DNA of 64,000 nucleotides from Hyphomicrobiales bacterium (GCA_021775415.1 JAJFHV010000017.1:62001-126000); one strand, 5' to 3'; positions 54,615-64,000 are shown, counted from the stretch's first letter. The notes: generated from the letters alone by a model not told the origin. A program made the numbers and translations.

Positions 54615-55229
54615 TTAAAGCCCCGAGCCGGTTTCCACCTTCTTGATTTCAATTGCAGTTTTCGGATCACGTGCAACCTGATCCCCAATTACTTGACGAC
54701 GCACATTTTCCTTGTGTCTCAGGGTCAGCACGATGGCACCTATCATTGCGACCAGCAGGATTAATCCCGCTACCTGAAAGAAGAAAATGTAGCGTGTGTA
54801 TAAAATGTTGCCGATCGCTTGAATGTTCGACGTTTCAGCCATATCCGGAATGGGAGCAGCAACTGAACCCACCGCATTGGGTGCTGATATCCAGCCACCG
54901 GCCACCATCAACAATTCCACCAGTACGATGATCCCAACCAATGCGCCTACCGGCATGTATTGCAGATAACCTTGTCGCAGTTCGGCAAAATCCACATCCA
55001 GCATCATCACGACAAACAGGAACAGCACTGCGACCGCGCCGACATAAACCACAATCAGCAACAGTCCGAGGAATTCCGCGCCAGCCATGATGAACAGGCC
55101 AGCCGCACTGACAAACGCCAGGATCAAAAACAGCACTGAATGCACCGGGTTGCGTGACGAAATAACCATAAACGCCGAGGCGATGGTTGTGCCCGCAAAC
55201 AAGTAGAAGAAGATAGCTGTCAAAATCAT
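54615..55229 (-). CDS. nuoJ: NADH-quinone oxidoreductase subunit J
   Basis: Membrane subunit of complex I, 204 residues with five helices. The conserved third helix is seen in EFLGLLLIVVYVGAVAVLFL followed by FVVMMLDVD. The C-terminal tail is charged. It starts 9 bp after nuoI. Confidence 0.97.
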   Translation of the reverse strand: MILTAIFFYLFAGTTIASAFMVISSRNPVHSVLFLILAFVSAAGLFIMAGAEFLGLLLIVVYVGAVAVLFLFVVMMLDVDFAELRQGYLQYMPVGALVGIIVLVELLMVAGGWISAPNAVGSVAAPIPDMAETSNIQAIGNILYTRYIFFFQVAGLILLVAMIGAIVLTLRHKENVRRQVIGDQVARDPKTAIEIKKVETGSGL

Positions 55230-55238
55230 TCCAGGTTC

Positions 55239-55727
55239 CTATCGATACGGTGCATCGATGGAGAGATTACGTGCAATTTCACGTTCCCATCGGTCGCCGT
55301 TCTCGAGCAGTTTATCCTTGTCGAAATAAAGTTCCTCGCGGGTTTCTGTAGCGAATTCAAAATTTGGCCCTTCAACAATCGCATCCACCGGACACGCTTC
55401 CTGACAGAAACCGCAATAGATGCATTTCACCATATCGATGTCGTAGCGAACGGTGCGTCTGGTACCGTCATTGCCGCGCGGACCGGCCTCAATTGTGATT
55501 GCTTGTGCCGGGCAGATTGCTTCACATAATTTGCAGGCAATACAGCGCTCTTCACCATTTGGATAACGTCGAAGCGCATGTTCTCCCCTGAACCGAGCAG
55601 AAACTGGACCTTTTTCAAAGGGGTAGTTGATGGTCGCCTTCTTTGAGAACAGATAGCGGGTGGCTAATGCCAGAGCGCTGACAAATTCCTTGAGCAGGAG
55701 AGACTTTGCGGCTTGTCGGATACTCAT
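55239..55727 (-). CDS. nuoI: NADH-quinone oxidoreductase subunit I
   Basis: Peripheral-arm ferredoxin-like subunit with clusters N6a and N6b. Two 4Fe-4S motifs are visible: [16 protein letters not shown] and [33 protein letters not shown] is the usual segment before the first. The ATG at 55727 (162 residues) overlaps the nuoH stop as ATGA; an in-frame start 9 bases upstream is less likely. Confidence 0.98.
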   Translation of the reverse strand: MSIRQAAKSLLLKEFVSALALATRYLFSKKATINYPFEKGPVSARFRGEHALRRYPNGEERCIACKLCEAICPAQAITIEAGPRGNDGTRRTVRYDIDMVKCIYCGFCQEACPVDAIVEGPNFEFATETREELYFDKDKLLENGDRWEREIARNLSIDAPYR

Positions 55728-56770
55728 GCCGCCCACCCCGTAACTTGAAGAACCAATGCTACTGCAAACACCATGAACAAAGATAATGGCAGGAAGACCT
55801 TCCAGCCAAGCCGCATTAACTGGTCATAGCGATAACGCGGGACCACAGCACGCACCATCGCCATTGCGAAGAATACCAGGCACATCTTGAGGATGAACCA
55901 GAAGATACCCGGCACCCAGTTCAGGAACCAGATGTCAACCGGAGGCAACCAGCCACCCAGGAACAGAATAGTGATAAGCGCACACATCAATAGAATGGCA
56001 ACGAATTCACCCAGGAAGAACAGCAGGAACAAGGTGGAGGAATACTCAACCATGTGACCGGCGACGAGTTCCGACTCCGCTTCCGGTAAATCAAATGGCG
56101 GGCGATTGGTTTCTGCAATTGCAGAGATGAAAAACACGATGAACATTGGAAACAGCGGCAACCAATGCCAATCCAGTGCTGAATTGGTGAGACCCATCAT
56201 CGTGCCAACGCCATCTTGTTGGGAAAGCACAATATCAGTCATGTTGAGTGAGCCGACACACAGCAACACCGTGATCATCACGAAGCCGATTGAGACCTCA
56301 TAAGACACCATCTGTGCTGCAGAGCGAAGTGCTGCAAGGAATGCATATTTTGAGTTTGATGCCCAACCGCCCATAATCACGCCGTATACTTCCAGGGATG
56401 ATACGGCAAAGACGAACAGAATACCCAAATTAATGTTGGCAATCGCCCACCCTTCATCCAATGGAATGACCGCCCAAGCGGCCAGCGCCAGAACCGCAGA
56501 AACAATTGGCGCAATAATGAATACGGCCTTGCTGGCGCTTGACGGAATGATCGGTTCCTTGAGAACAAATTTCAAGAGATCAGCAAAGGATTGCAGCAAT
56601 CCCCAGGGGCCAACTACATTTGGTCCGCGACGCATCTGAACGGCTGCAAAAATCTTTCTATCCGCATACAATATGTATGCAGTAAACAATAACAGGCCAA
56701 CCAGCAGCAACAGGCTTTTGCCGACGATGATCGCACCGGGGATCAAATATGTGTCGATAAAGATTTCCAT
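55724..56770 (-). CDS. nuoH: NADH-quinone oxidoreductase subunit H
   Basis: Membrane subunit at the junction with the peripheral arm, forming part of the quinone chamber; 348 residues and eight helices. Family signatures are [20 protein letters not shown] with [40 protein letters not shown], and [20 protein letters not shown]. It starts 9 bp after nuoG and is coupled to nuoI. Confidence 0.98.
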   Translation of the reverse strand: MEIFIDTYLIPGAIIVGKSLLLLVGLLLFTAYILYADRKIFAAVQMRRGPNVVGPWGLLQSFADLLKFVLKEPIIPSSASKAVFIIAPIVSAVLALAAWAVIPLDEGWAIANINLGILFVFAVSSLEVYGVIMGGWASNSKYAFLAALRSAAQMVSYEVSIGFVMITVLLCVGSLNMTDIVLSQQDGVGTMMGLTNSALDWHWLPLFPMFIVFFISAIAETNRPPFDLPEAESELVAGHMVEYSSTLFLLFFLGEFVAILLMCALITILFLGGWLPPVDIWFLNWVPGIFWFILKMCLVFFAMAMVRAVVPRYRYDQLMRLGWKVFLPLSLFMVFAVALVLQVTGWAA

Positions 56771-56779
56771 GTTTGAAAC

Positions 56780-58873
56780 CTATTCAGCCGCTTGTGAAAA
56801 TACGCCGGAACGCAGTTGAGAGCATTCGGCCATGACTTTGGATGCCCGTGTAATCGGGTTGGTGAGGTAGTAGTCCCGGATTGGACTTATCAATGGCGCA
56901 GTCGATACGGTGCCGGACTTCGAAGCACCAAGCGCTTTGGCAAATGCATTTACATCACGCACCCCGGATTCGGCAACCTCATCAAGGGCACCAAGATGGG
57001 GATGGTTTTTGTAAAGTTCCTTGCGAAGACCGGCCATGCTGTCAAAAGGTAATGTCTTGCCTAGTTCTGCGGATAGCGCACGTAGAATTGCCCAGTCCTC
57101 GCGCGCTTCACCAGGAGCAAATGCTGCTCGACTGGTCATCTGGGCCCGACCTTCGGTATTGACGTAAGTTGCTGATTTTTCTGTGTATGTTGCGCCCGGC
57201 AAGATGACATCGGCACGATGCGCACCTGCATCACCGTGGGTGCCCATGTAGACCACGAATCCCTTTACCTTCTGCATGTCGATTTCATCCGCACTGTGCA
57301 GGAACAACACATCCATATCCCGCATCATCGCAGCAGTATCCTTGCCGCCCTTGCCCGGAACAAATCCCACATCCAGACCGCCCACTTGTGAGGCAGCGAT
57401 GTGCAATACGGAAAATCCATTCCAGTTTTTAGAAATAGCCCTGGTTGCCTTAGCCAACTCGGCAATTAATCCGAGGATCGCTTCACCGTCTTTTCGGTTG
57501 AATGCACCCTGCCCGATCAGGATCAAGGGTTTCTTGGCTTTCTTGAGCGTAGCGGCAAATTTGTTTTTACCGGATACCAAATATTTCAACGCATCAGCTC
57601 CCTTGCCTAAATGCTCGTACGCATATCGCAAGTCTGCTGCTTCCCCGACCACGCCTATCGGATAATTACCCATTTTTGCGCGCTTCAGGATACGACTATT
57701 GAGCACTGCAGCTTCCAGTCTTGGATTGGAGCCAACAATCAACAACGCATCGGATTCTTCAATGCCTGCGATAGTCGCGTTGAATAGATAGGATTCACGG
57801 CCACGCGAGGGATCGAGGCTGCTTCCGACTGCGCGGCAATCGGTGTTATTTGAACCCAATGACTGCATCAACTGTTTCAGTGCATACATTTCCTCAACCG
57901 GCACAAGGCCACCAGCGATAGCGCCAATCTTTTCCGGTTTGACGGATTTGATTTTCTTGGCGATTGCAGCGAATGCCTCGCCCCAACTTGCTTCAACCAG
58001 CTTGCGGTTTTTGCGAACAAACGGACGATCCAGCCTCTGCGACCGCAATCCGTCCCAGATAAAGCGGGATTTGTCGGAAATCCATTCCTCATTCACGTCT
58101 TCATGCAGACGTGGCAGAATACGCATCACTTCGCGACCTCTTGCATCAACCCGGATGTTCGAACCAACCGCATCCATCGTATCAATGCTCTCGGTCTTCG
58201 TGAGTTCCCACGGTCGTGCTGTATCCTGATAAGGCCGTGATGTCAGCGCACCAACCGGACATAAATCGATCACATTGCCCTGCAACTCAGAAGTCATGGC
58301 TGTTTCAAGATAGGTCGTGATCTCGGCATCTTCACCGCGACCCAACAAGCCAAGCTCGGAAATACCGGCAACTTCAGTGGTGAACCGTACACAACGCGTA
58401 CAGTGGATGCAGCGCGTCATCTTCGTGCGCACCAGCGGACCAATATATTTATCTTCAACTGCACGCTTGTTTTCTGCAAACCGGTTCTTGTCGACCCCAT
58501 AGGCCATTGCCTGGTCCTGCAGGTCGCATTCACCACCCTGATCGCAAATCGGGCAATCCAGTGGGTGATTGATCAGCAGGAATTCCATCACCCCTTCGCG
58601 GGCTTTCTTGACCATAGGCGATTTTGTCAGCACTTCCGGTGGTTCACCGTTCGGTCCAGGGCGACAATCGCGAACGCCCACCGCACAACTTGCCTGCGGT
58701 TTTGGTGGACCGCCCTTCACTTCGACGAGACACATACGGCAATTGCCAGCAATCGACAGGCGCTCGTGAAAACAGAAACGTGGAATTTCGGCACCCGCCT
58801 CCTCACACGCCTGCAACAGCGTGTAGTGGTCCGGGACCTCAATTTCTTTTCCGTCTATGACGATCTTTGTCAT
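56780..58873 (-). CDS. nuoG: NADH-quinone oxidoreductase subunit G
   Basis: Large iron-sulfur subunit of the peripheral arm, 697 residues. The N-terminal 2Fe-2S domain has CFHERLSIAGNCRMC and a later Cys in QASCAVGV. The 4Fe-4S clusters are marked by NHPLDCPICDQGGECDLQ (His-Cys3 type) and CIHCTRCVRF, with a further Cys in LCPVGALTS. The molybdopterin-oxidoreductase-like domain fills the rest (WEGLRSQ-like IWDGLRSQRLDRP, then VGSNPRLEAAVLNSRI) and holds no cofactor in this subunit. 17 bp downstream of the DUF3291 gene. Confidence 0.98.
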   Translation of the reverse strand: MTKIVIDGKEIEVPDHYTLLQACEEAGAEIPRFCFHERLSIAGNCRMCLVEVKGGPPKPQASCAVGVRDCRPGPNGEPPEVLTKSPMVKKAREGVMEFLLINHPLDCPICDQGGECDLQDQAMAYGVDKNRFAENKRAVEDKYIGPLVRTKMTRCIHCTRCVRFTTEVAGISELGLLGRGEDAEITTYLETAMTSELQGNVIDLCPVGALTSRPYQDTARPWELTKTESIDTMDAVGSNIRVDARGREVMRILPRLHEDVNEEWISDKSRFIWDGLRSQRLDRPFVRKNRKLVEASWGEAFAAIAKKIKSVKPEKIGAIAGGLVPVEEMYALKQLMQSLGSNNTDCRAVGSSLDPSRGRESYLFNATIAGIEESDALLIVGSNPRLEAAVLNSRILKRAKMGNYPIGVVGEAADLRYAYEHLGKGADALKYLVSGKNKFAATLKKAKKPLILIGQGAFNRKDGEAILGLIAELAKATRAISKNWNGFSVLHIAASQVGGLDVGFVPGKGGKDTAAMMRDMDVLFLHSADEIDMQKVKGFVVYMGTHGDAGAHRADVILPGATYTEKSATYVNTEGRAQMTSRAAFAPGEAREDWAILRALSAELGKTLPFDSMAGLRKELYKNHPHLGALDEVAESGVRDVNAFAKALGASKSGTVSTAPLISPIRDYYLTNPITRASKVMAECSQLRSGVFSQAAE

Positions 58874-58890
58874 TTATTTGCCTTGTACCC

Positions 58891-59352
58891 TTAAGCGCAG
58901 CGCTGCGTTTGCCACAGTTTTACATGCGGCAGATGTGACCAGTCGAATGCATGGTCACTATTGCCATGTTGATCCAGATAAGCGAGCCGTTCTTTAGCCT
59001 CATGCAAGCTCGGTTGATAACCTTCTTCCACCCACCACATCACAAAATGATGCGAGCCCATCACTTCAAACCATTCATTCTTGCGTTCATAAATCTTCTT
59101 GTGAACCGTGTTCCAAACAAAATTTTCCAGATGTTCAGCCGTTTCCCAAACGCTCATGTTGATTGCGGTTTTCGACTGGTCATAAAGACTGAGTTCTTCC
59201 GGAGACGCACCGTCATCTGTATATCGCCAAACAAACCCTTCACTGCGCGCAGCCAAAGCGTTAATGCGATCGAGATTATCGTGGAAGAACGCAGCGCGTG
59301 GATCGTCGGCCGGTATTTTCCAGTCAGCAATGTTGAGTTCAGCCAGGTGCAT
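58891..59352 (-). CDS. DUF3291 domain-containing protein between nuoF and nuoG
   Basis: A soluble 153-residue protein. It begins MHLAELNIADWKIPADDPRA, and includes FHDNLDRINALAARSEGFVW, MSVWETAEHLENFVWNTVHK, a conserved GSHHFVMWWVEEGYQPSLHE, and a short C-terminal tail with ERLAYLDQHG. This is the DUF3291 pattern, related in fold to antibiotic-biosynthesis-monooxygenase-like dimers. Its function is not known. I use the ATG at 59352; the frame extends 129 bases further into nuoF, in a region of unlike composition. It sits in the complex I operon five bases after the nuoF stop, suggesting a role in assembly or quinone chemistry, which is inference. Confidence 0.85.
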   Translation of the reverse strand: MHLAELNIADWKIPADDPRAAFFHDNLDRINALAARSEGFVWRYTDDGASPEELSLYDQSKTAINMSVWETAEHLENFVWNTVHKKIYERKNEWFEVMGSHHFVMWWVEEGYQPSLHEAKERLAYLDQHGNSDHAFDWSHLPHVKLWQTQRCA

Positions 59353-59357
59353 GATAT

Positions 59358-60674
59358 CTACTCTGCCGCCTCCAGATGTTTGTCCGTAACGGCACCTTCC
59401 GAAGTTGAACGCGCTGTGTAAGCGTCGATGCGGGCTTCGATTTCGCCCCGGAAGTGTGTGATTAACCCTTGAACCGGCCATGCGGCGGCATCACCAAGCG
59501 CACAAATGGTATGACCTTCGACTTGCGTGGTGACTTCCAGCAGCATGTCGATTTCTTTTTTCTCGGCGCGGCCTTTAGCCATGCGGGTTAGCACCCGCCA
59601 CATCCAGCCAGTACCTTCGCGGCACGGCGTACACTGACCACAACTTTCATGCTTGTAGAAATAGGCAAGCCTTGCGATTGCCCGAATGATATCGGTCTCA
59701 CGGTTCATAACGATCACCGCAGCAGTGCCAAGACCGGATTTCAATGCCATCAGACTGTCAAAATCCATCTTGCAGTCGATAATCTGGTCCGCTGGTACAC
59801 AACGTACTGAAGAACCGCCTGGAATAACTGCGAGAAGATTGTCCCACCCGCCGATCACACCACCACAATGGCGTTCGATCAATTCACGGAATGGAATAGA
59901 CATCTCTTCTTCCACGGTACACGGCGTTTCAACATGACCCGAAATGCAGAAGAGTTTGGTACCTACATTGCGTTCCTCGCCAAATGAAGAGAACCAGTCG
60001 GCACCGCGTCGCAGGATGGTCGGTGCAACGGCTACAGACTCGACATTGTTGACTGTGGTCGGGCATCCATACAATCCGACATTTGCCGGGAATGGCGGTT
60101 TTAGACGTGGCTGGCCTTTTTTGCCTTCAAGGCTTTCAAGCAGCGCGGTTTCTTCACCGCAAATATAGGCGCCTGCCCCGTGATGCAGGTAAATGTCGTA
60201 GTCCCAGCCATGCTTGTTGTTTTTACCAATCAGCTTGGCATCATAACATTCGTCAATGGCGGCCTGCAGCGCCTCGCGCTCGCGGATGTATTCTCCACGG
60301 ATATAGATGTAGCAAGTATGCGCACGCATCGCGACACCGGCGATCAGACAACCCTCGATCAGCGTGTGCGGATCGTGCCGCATGATATCTCGGTCCTTGC
60401 AGGTACCCGGCTCTGATTCATCTGCGTTGATCACCAAATAAGATGGGCGACCGTCAGACTCTTTGGGCATGAAGGACCATTTGAGCCCGGTTGGGAACCC
60501 TGCTCCGCCGCGCCCGCGCAGGCCGGATGCCTTGATTTGATCGACGATCCATTCCGGCCCCTTGTCGATAAATTTCTTCGTGCCAGACCAATGGCCACGG
60601 CTCATCGCCCCCTTCAGCGACTTGTCATGAAGGCCGTAAATATTGGTAAAGATGCGGTCTTTATCTTCTAACAT
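59358..60674 (-). CDS. nuoF: NADH-quinone oxidoreductase subunit F
   Basis: NADH- and FMN-binding subunit, the electron entry point of complex I; 438 residues. NADH-binding loop [22 protein letters not shown]-binding [20 protein letters not shown], and the 4Fe-4S motif [15 protein letters not shown] with a later Cys in [13 protein letters not shown]. The ATG at 60674 matches the family start; the frame is open 60 bases upstream within the small membrane gene. One base separates it from the stop of that gene. Confidence 0.98.
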   Translation of the reverse strand: MLEDKDRIFTNIYGLHDKSLKGAMSRGHWSGTKKFIDKGPEWIVDQIKASGLRGRGGAGFPTGLKWSFMPKESDGRPSYLVINADESEPGTCKDRDIMRHDPHTLIEGCLIAGVAMRAHTCYIYIRGEYIREREALQAAIDECYDAKLIGKNNKHGWDYDIYLHHGAGAYICGEETALLESLEGKKGQPRLKPPFPANVGLYGCPTTVNNVESVAVAPTILRRGADWFSSFGEERNVGTKLFCISGHVETPCTVEEEMSIPFRELIERHCGGVIGGWDNLLAVIPGGSSVRCVPADQIIDCKMDFDSLMALKSGLGTAAVIVMNRETDIIRAIARLAYFYKHESCGQCTPCREGTGWMWRVLTRMAKGRAEKKEIDMLLEVTTQVEGHTICALGDAAAWPVQGLITHFRGEIEARIDAYTARSTSEGAVTDKHLEAAE

Positions 60675-60675
60675 C

Positions 60676-60894
60676 TCATCCCATCCGCCGTTTTTTGTTG
60701 AATGCTGCAAGGAACAAGGTAATGGCGCATCCAATTACCATTCCGACCAAAAATCCCAGGATAGAAAATCCCAATGCGTTTGCTACCGGGATGCCTGAAA
60801 CAGAGCGCATAACGAAGAACACAATCGTACCCTTAATCAGCCCCAGGAAAAATCCCAGTTTGAAGAATTCAATTTTTTGCTGCAGTGAGGCCAC
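60676..60894 (-). CDS. Small two-helix membrane protein between nuoE and nuoF
   Basis: A 72-residue protein with two predicted membrane helices (about residues 13-29, [17 protein letters not shown], and 38-64, [20 protein letters not shown]) and a basic C-terminal tail (NKKRRMG). The GTG start codon shares its G with the nuoE stop TAG, and the gene ends one base before nuoF, so it is fully embedded in the operon. No family name is recognised. A hydrophobic protein encoded between two soluble peripheral-arm subunits is unexpected; an accessory or assembly role for complex I is possible. Confidence 0.7.
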   Translation of the reverse strand: MASLQQKIEFFKLGFFLGLIKGTIVFFVMRSVSGIPVANALGFSILGFLVGMVIGCAITLFLAAFNKKRRMG

Positions 60895-61784
60895 TACTTC
60901 TGCCTCCCTTTCACCAGCACTTTAGCCTGTTTCACCCAGTCATCCCGTTCAATCCGGCCCTTGAAGGACAGTTCATCATCGACGATTGCGATGTCCTTTT
61001 GGGTCCACTTGGCGATTTGAGCAAAATGCCAAAATCCCAGGCCATTAAGCGTCTTTTCCAGTTTCGGTCCGACGCCAGAAATCAGTTTCAAATCATCCGC
61101 CTTGCCATCGGGCTTCGATAAACGTGCTGGTCCAGCTGTTTTCGTTGCAGTTTTGATTGTTTTCTTCGGCTTTTCTGCGCCATTCAGCGTTGTCAGACCA
61201 CCTTCTGGTTCTGAGCAGGTTCTGCCATTTTGCGGACCTGGCTTAACCGACTTGCCTTTTCCAGCTTCAAAAGTATCGATAATTTCTTCAAGCCGTTCGG
61301 GGGTTAGATCCTCGTAGGTATCCTTGAAGATCATCACCATCGGAGCATTAACACAGGCACCCTGACACTCAACCTCTTCCCAAGACAGGGTGCCGCCGGA
61401 ATTGGTTTCAAACTGGTGAGGGTTGATTTTGCGCTTGCACACTTCCATCAACGCTTCGGATCCTCGCAACATGCATGGCGTGGTACCGCAAACCTGAATA
61501 TGTGCTCGTGTGCCAACTGGAGCCAACTGAAACTGGGTGTAAAAGGTTGCAACTTCAAGCGCACGGATAAAAGGCATATCCAGCATCTTGGCGACATGTT
61601 CAATTGCCGGTTTGGTTACCCAACCCTCTTGTTCTTGTGCAATCATCAGCAACGGAATTACGGCTGATGCCTGGCGGCCATCAGGATATTTTTTTACCCA
61701 GTTATTCGCCACCGGTGAATTTGCCCGGCTAAAGGCAAAGTTGGCGGGCTGCACTGCGCTATCTGCTAATCGACGGACCGACAT
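60894..61784 (-). CDS. nuoE: NADH-quinone oxidoreductase subunit E with C-terminal helix-hairpin-helix module
   Basis: Thioredoxin-like 2Fe-2S subunit (cluster N1a). Residues 1 to about 190 are NuoE proper: SAVIPLLMIAQEQEGWVTKP, the first cysteines in VCGTTPCMLRGSE, and the second pair in WEEVECQGACVNAPMVM. A Lys/Pro/Thr-rich linker follows, then a module from residue 230 (DDLKLISGVGPKLEKTL to VKQAKVLVKG) with the GVGP hairpin. The extension makes it 296 residues; E. coli NuoE has 166. The same module ends ribosomal protein S2 in this window. GGGAGG stands 8 bases before the ATG. Confidence 0.97.
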   Translation of the reverse strand: MSVRRLADSAVQPANFAFSRANSPVANNWVKKYPDGRQASAVIPLLMIAQEQEGWVTKPAIEHVAKMLDMPFIRALEVATFYTQFQLAPVGTRAHIQVCGTTPCMLRGSEALMEVCKRKINPHQFETNSGGTLSWEEVECQGACVNAPMVMIFKDTYEDLTPERLEEIIDTFEAGKGKSVKPGPQNGRTCSEPEGGLTTLNGAEKPKKTIKTATKTAGPARLSKPDGKADDLKLISGVGPKLEKTLNGLGFWHFAQIAKWTQKDIAIVDDELSFKGRIERDDWVKQAKVLVKGRQK

Positions 61785-62216
61785 CTATGATGCCTCCCTG
61801 GTAATATAACACTTTGATTGAGCGGACAGTGGCGAAGTTCCAACAACGCTATGAGGCGCACCAGAAATTTCGATACCCTTTATGAGCAGGAGTGCTGGAT
61901 CATCAGTCTTCGTGCATTGTTTGACACTGCTTGCAGCCTCAACCACAAAATTTTTCGTCACCCGCATGCCCTTGTTCCTTGCATTTGGGTCCAGATTACC
62001 TAGCGCTTCTGGAGCGAAATAAAGAGAAAGCTGCATGCGGTTTTCAATTATATGAGAACAATAGAATTGGTCTTCAAAAACACATCCCACATTTTGAGCG
62101 GCTTTGTTCTCAAGCGCGGTTCTATCCGATGAAGTCAGCCCGGAGCCATCATCCGGCGTGTTGTTACAAGCCGCGACAAGTATTGCTGACACGAGGGGTG
62201 CAACCTGTTTGATCAA
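61785..62216 (-). CDS. Predicted lipoprotein between nuoD and nuoE
   Basis: A 143-residue exported protein. I start it at TTG 62216, where GGAGG lies 7 bases upstream and the start overlaps the nuoD stop as TTGA; the product then begins with a short lipoprotein signal [17 protein letters not shown] with lipobox VAAC (Cys 17). The frame is open further upstream within nuoD, but that part is not signal-like. The mature part has a helical [15 protein letters not shown] and two more Cys pairs ([30 protein letters not shown]). No family recognised. It ends directly before nuoE. A lipoprotein within the complex I operon is unusual. Confidence 0.7.
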   Translation of the reverse strand: MIKQVAPLVSAILVAACNNTPDDGSGLTSSDRTALENKAAQNVGCVFEDQFYCSHIIENRMQLSLYFAPEALGNLDPNARNKGMRVTKNFVVEAASSVKQCTKTDDPALLLIKGIEISGAPHSVVGTSPLSAQSKCYITREAS

Positions 62217-63403
62217 CGGTCCACCTCCCCAAAAACGATGTCGAGCGAACCGAGAATTGCTGACACGTCTGCAAGCAAATGCCCACGACACATGAAATCC
62301 ATCGCCTGCAGATGTGCATAGCCGGGTGCTCGCAGTTTGCAGCGATACGGTTTGTTGGAGCCATCAGATACCAGATAGACGCCAAACTCGCCCTTCGGCG
62401 CTTCAACAGCGCAGTAAACTTCGCCTTCAGGCACATGGTAGCCTTCAGTATAAAGTTTAAAGTGATGGATCAACGCCTCCATTGAACGCTTCATCTCGCC
62501 ACGTTTTGGCGGCACAACCTTGCCATCGGTGCTGGCGATTGGTCCCTGTCCGTCCGGCACACGCATTTTTTCAATACATTGTTTCATAATTGAAACCGAC
62601 TGACGCATTTCTTCCATACGGATCAAGTAACGATCATAGCAATCACCATTCTTGCCGACGGGAATATCAAAATCCATCTCGGCATAACACTCACAAGGCT
62701 GGCTTTTGCGCAGATCCCAGGCAGCACCTGAACCGCGCACCATAACGCCGGAAAATCCCCACGCCCAGGCATCGTCCAGGCTGATGACACCAATATCCAC
62801 ATTTCGCTGTTTGAAGATGCGGTTGTTGGTCAACAGTCGATCAAGATCGTCTACGACCTTCAAAAACGGATCACACCATGTCTCGATATCGTCAAGCAAT
62901 CCTTCTGGCAGGTCTTGATGGACGCCGCCGGGCCGGAAGTAAGCGGCGTGCATCCGCGCACCGCAGGCACGCTCATAAAAAACCATCAGTTTTTCACGTT
63001 CCTCAAATCCCCAAAGGGGTGGGGTCAGGGCGCCAACGTCCATAGCCTGGGTTGTGACATTCAAAAGATGTGAAAGGATGCGCCCGATTTCAGAATATAA
63101 AACCCGGATTAACTGCGCCCGGCGTGGCACTTCGATGTCGGCCAATTTCTCTATTGCCAGCGCAAAGGCGTGCTCCTGATTCATCGGAGCGACATAATCA
63201 AGCCGGTCAAAGTACGGTATCGCCTGCAGATACGTTTTATATTCGATCAGTTTTTCGGTACCCCGGTGCAGAAGACCTATATGCGGATCAACCCGCTCAA
63301 CCACTTCACCGTCCAACTCAAGCACCAAACGCAACACGCCGTGTGCAGCCGGATGCTGTGGACCAAAATTGATATTAAAGTTACGGACAGAATGTTCGGT
63401 CAT
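62213..63403 (-). CDS. nuoD: NADH-quinone oxidoreductase subunit D
   Basis: 49-kDa subunit of complex I that forms the quinone-binding pocket with NuoB; 396 residues. Signatures are the N-terminal [20 protein letters not shown] with the quinone-binding His, [18 protein letters not shown], and the C-terminal DIVFGEVDR. Related in fold to the large subunit of NiFe hydrogenases, but without the Ni-ligating cysteines. It overlaps nuoC by four bases and the lipoprotein gene by four. Confidence 0.98.
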   Translation of the reverse strand: MTEHSVRNFNINFGPQHPAAHGVLRLVLELDGEVVERVDPHIGLLHRGTEKLIEYKTYLQAIPYFDRLDYVAPMNQEHAFALAIEKLADIEVPRRAQLIRVLYSEIGRILSHLLNVTTQAMDVGALTPPLWGFEEREKLMVFYERACGARMHAAYFRPGGVHQDLPEGLLDDIETWCDPFLKVVDDLDRLLTNNRIFKQRNVDIGVISLDDAWAWGFSGVMVRGSGAAWDLRKSQPCECYAEMDFDIPVGKNGDCYDRYLIRMEEMRQSVSIMKQCIEKMRVPDGQGPIASTDGKVVPPKRGEMKRSMEALIHHFKLYTEGYHVPEGEVYCAVEAPKGEFGVYLVSDGSNKPYRCKLRAPGYAHLQAMDFMCRGHLLADVSAILGSLDIVFGEVDR

Positions 63404-64000
63404 TGATCCGCTTTCTCATCACCGGGCAACACATAGTTTGTGCCCTCCCAGGGAGATTCAAAATCAAAGTCACGAAATTCCTGGCGAAGCTCGACGGGTT
63501 CATAAATTACGCGTTTGGCCTCATCATCGTATCGAACTTCCGAATAACCCGTTAGCGGGAAATCCTTGCGCATTGGATGACCATCGAAACCATAGTCGGT
63601 CAGGATCCGGCGTAAATCCGGGTGGCCTGTGAACAAGATTCCGTAAAAATCATACGCTTCGCGCTCAAACCAGTCCGCACCGACAAATACACTCGTAGCA
63701 CTCGCAACAGGAGTTACTTCATCGGTCGACAATGTTAATCGGATACGCACATTCTGTCGTGGGCTCAAAAGATGATAGACCACATCGAACCGCTGTGCGC
63801 GGGATGGATAATCGACACCGCAGATATCAATCAGTGAGATAAATTGCATCCGGCTGTCATCATGCAGAAAGCGTAGCACGGGAATGATTTCTTCACGCTT
63901 GACCTTGAGATTCAATTCACCGAACGAAAAATCAACGCTGTCAATATACTTGGCGAATTCAGAAGAGATCACACTCGCAATTTCATCAAGTGAATCGCCC
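63400..64000 (-). CDS. nuoC: NADH-quinone oxidoreductase subunit C (5' end outside the window)
   Basis: 30-kDa subunit of the peripheral arm. The visible part covers about 200 residues: [58 protein letters not shown] with the family signature, [20 protein letters not shown], and the C-terminal [20 protein letters not shown]. The frame is still open at the window edge (residues GDSLDEIAS before the GTG at 63972), and homologues have a few residues more at the N terminus, so the start is to the right. nuoB and nuoA should follow there. Confidence 0.96.
   Translation of the reverse strand, partial: GDSLDEIASVISSEFAKYIDSVDFSFGELNLKVKREEIIPVLRFLHDDSRMQFISLIDICGVDYPSRAQRFDVVYHLLSPRQNVRIRLTLSTDEVTPVASATSVFVGADWFEREAYDFYGILFTGHPDLRRILTDYGFDGHPMRKDFPLTGYSEVRYDDEAKRVIYEPVELRQEFRDFDFESPWEGTNYVLPGDEKADQ

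Overview
The window is a 64 kb piece of a core chromosome from an alphaproteobacterium, most likely of the Hyphomicrobiales (Rhizobiales) or a close relative. I base this on family knowledge and gene order. The blocks eno-ftsB-pdhA-pdhB, trpD-trpC-moaC-moeA-lexA-comEC-gltX-gltA, lpxB-lpxI-lpxA-fabZ-lpxD-bamA-rseP-cdsA-uppS-frr-pyrH-tsf-rpsB, dnaE, lolD-lolC-proS and mce-rnj-birA-nuoN..nuoC are the arrangement seen in that order. PdhB carries its own lipoyl domain, LpxI replaces LpxH, ProS is the short form, and the LexA boxes are of the alphaproteobacterial direct-repeat type (GTTC-N7-GTTC). Base composition looks moderate (near 50% GC by eye), so genus is not assigned. I see no insertion sequence, prophage, CRISPR array, rRNA or recognisable tRNA.

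Layout. 1-12 kb (mostly minus strand): pyruvate dehydrogenase E1, FtsB, enolase, KDO-8-P synthase, a small set of accessory genes (VOC protein, quinone-oxidoreductase-like MDR protein, DUF1801 protein, secreted His-rich peptide), then CTP synthase, SecG and triosephosphate isomerase. 12-18.5 kb (plus strand): PpiD foldase, tryptophan synthesis (trpD, trpC), molybdenum cofactor genes (moaC, moeA) and lexA with its SOS box. 18.5-24 kb: comEC (minus, overlapping the 3' end of lexA), gltX and gltA (plus). 24-37.6 kb (minus): a long envelope and translation run covering lipid A (lpxB/I/A/D, fabZ), outer-membrane assembly (bamA), site-2 protease (rseP), CDP-DAG and undecaprenyl-PP synthesis, then frr, pyrH, tsf and rpsB. 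37.8-46 kb (minus): dnaE with two small downstream genes, an SOS-controlled micro-ORF, lolD, lolC and proS. 46-64 kb (minus): DUF1467, mce, rnj and birA at the end of the complex I operon, which reads nuoC-D-(lipoprotein)-E-(small membrane protein)-F-(DUF3291)-G-H-I-J-K-L-M-N.

The most interesting signal is between lolD and dnaE. A consensus-like promoter (TTGACA, 18 bp, CATAAT) has its -10 element inside a perfect LexA box. It is followed by a strong ribosome binding site and a 32-codon ORF whose product is largely one hydrophobic helix. This is the architecture expected for an SOS-induced membrane micropeptide, comparable in size and control to the Caulobacter division inhibitor SidA but not shown to be homologous.

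Other points for a second look: a near-identical helix-hairpin-helix module on the C termini of both ribosomal protein S2 and NuoE; three uncharacterised genes placed exactly at the D/E, E/F and F/G junctions of the nuo operon; a candidate plus-strand small RNA with a strong intrinsic terminator between proS and the DUF1467 gene; a secreted His-rich peptide; and several perfect inverted repeats in intergenic DNA. Both ends of the window cut genes: a small unknown gene after pdhB on the left, and nuoC on the right, whose start lies outside.
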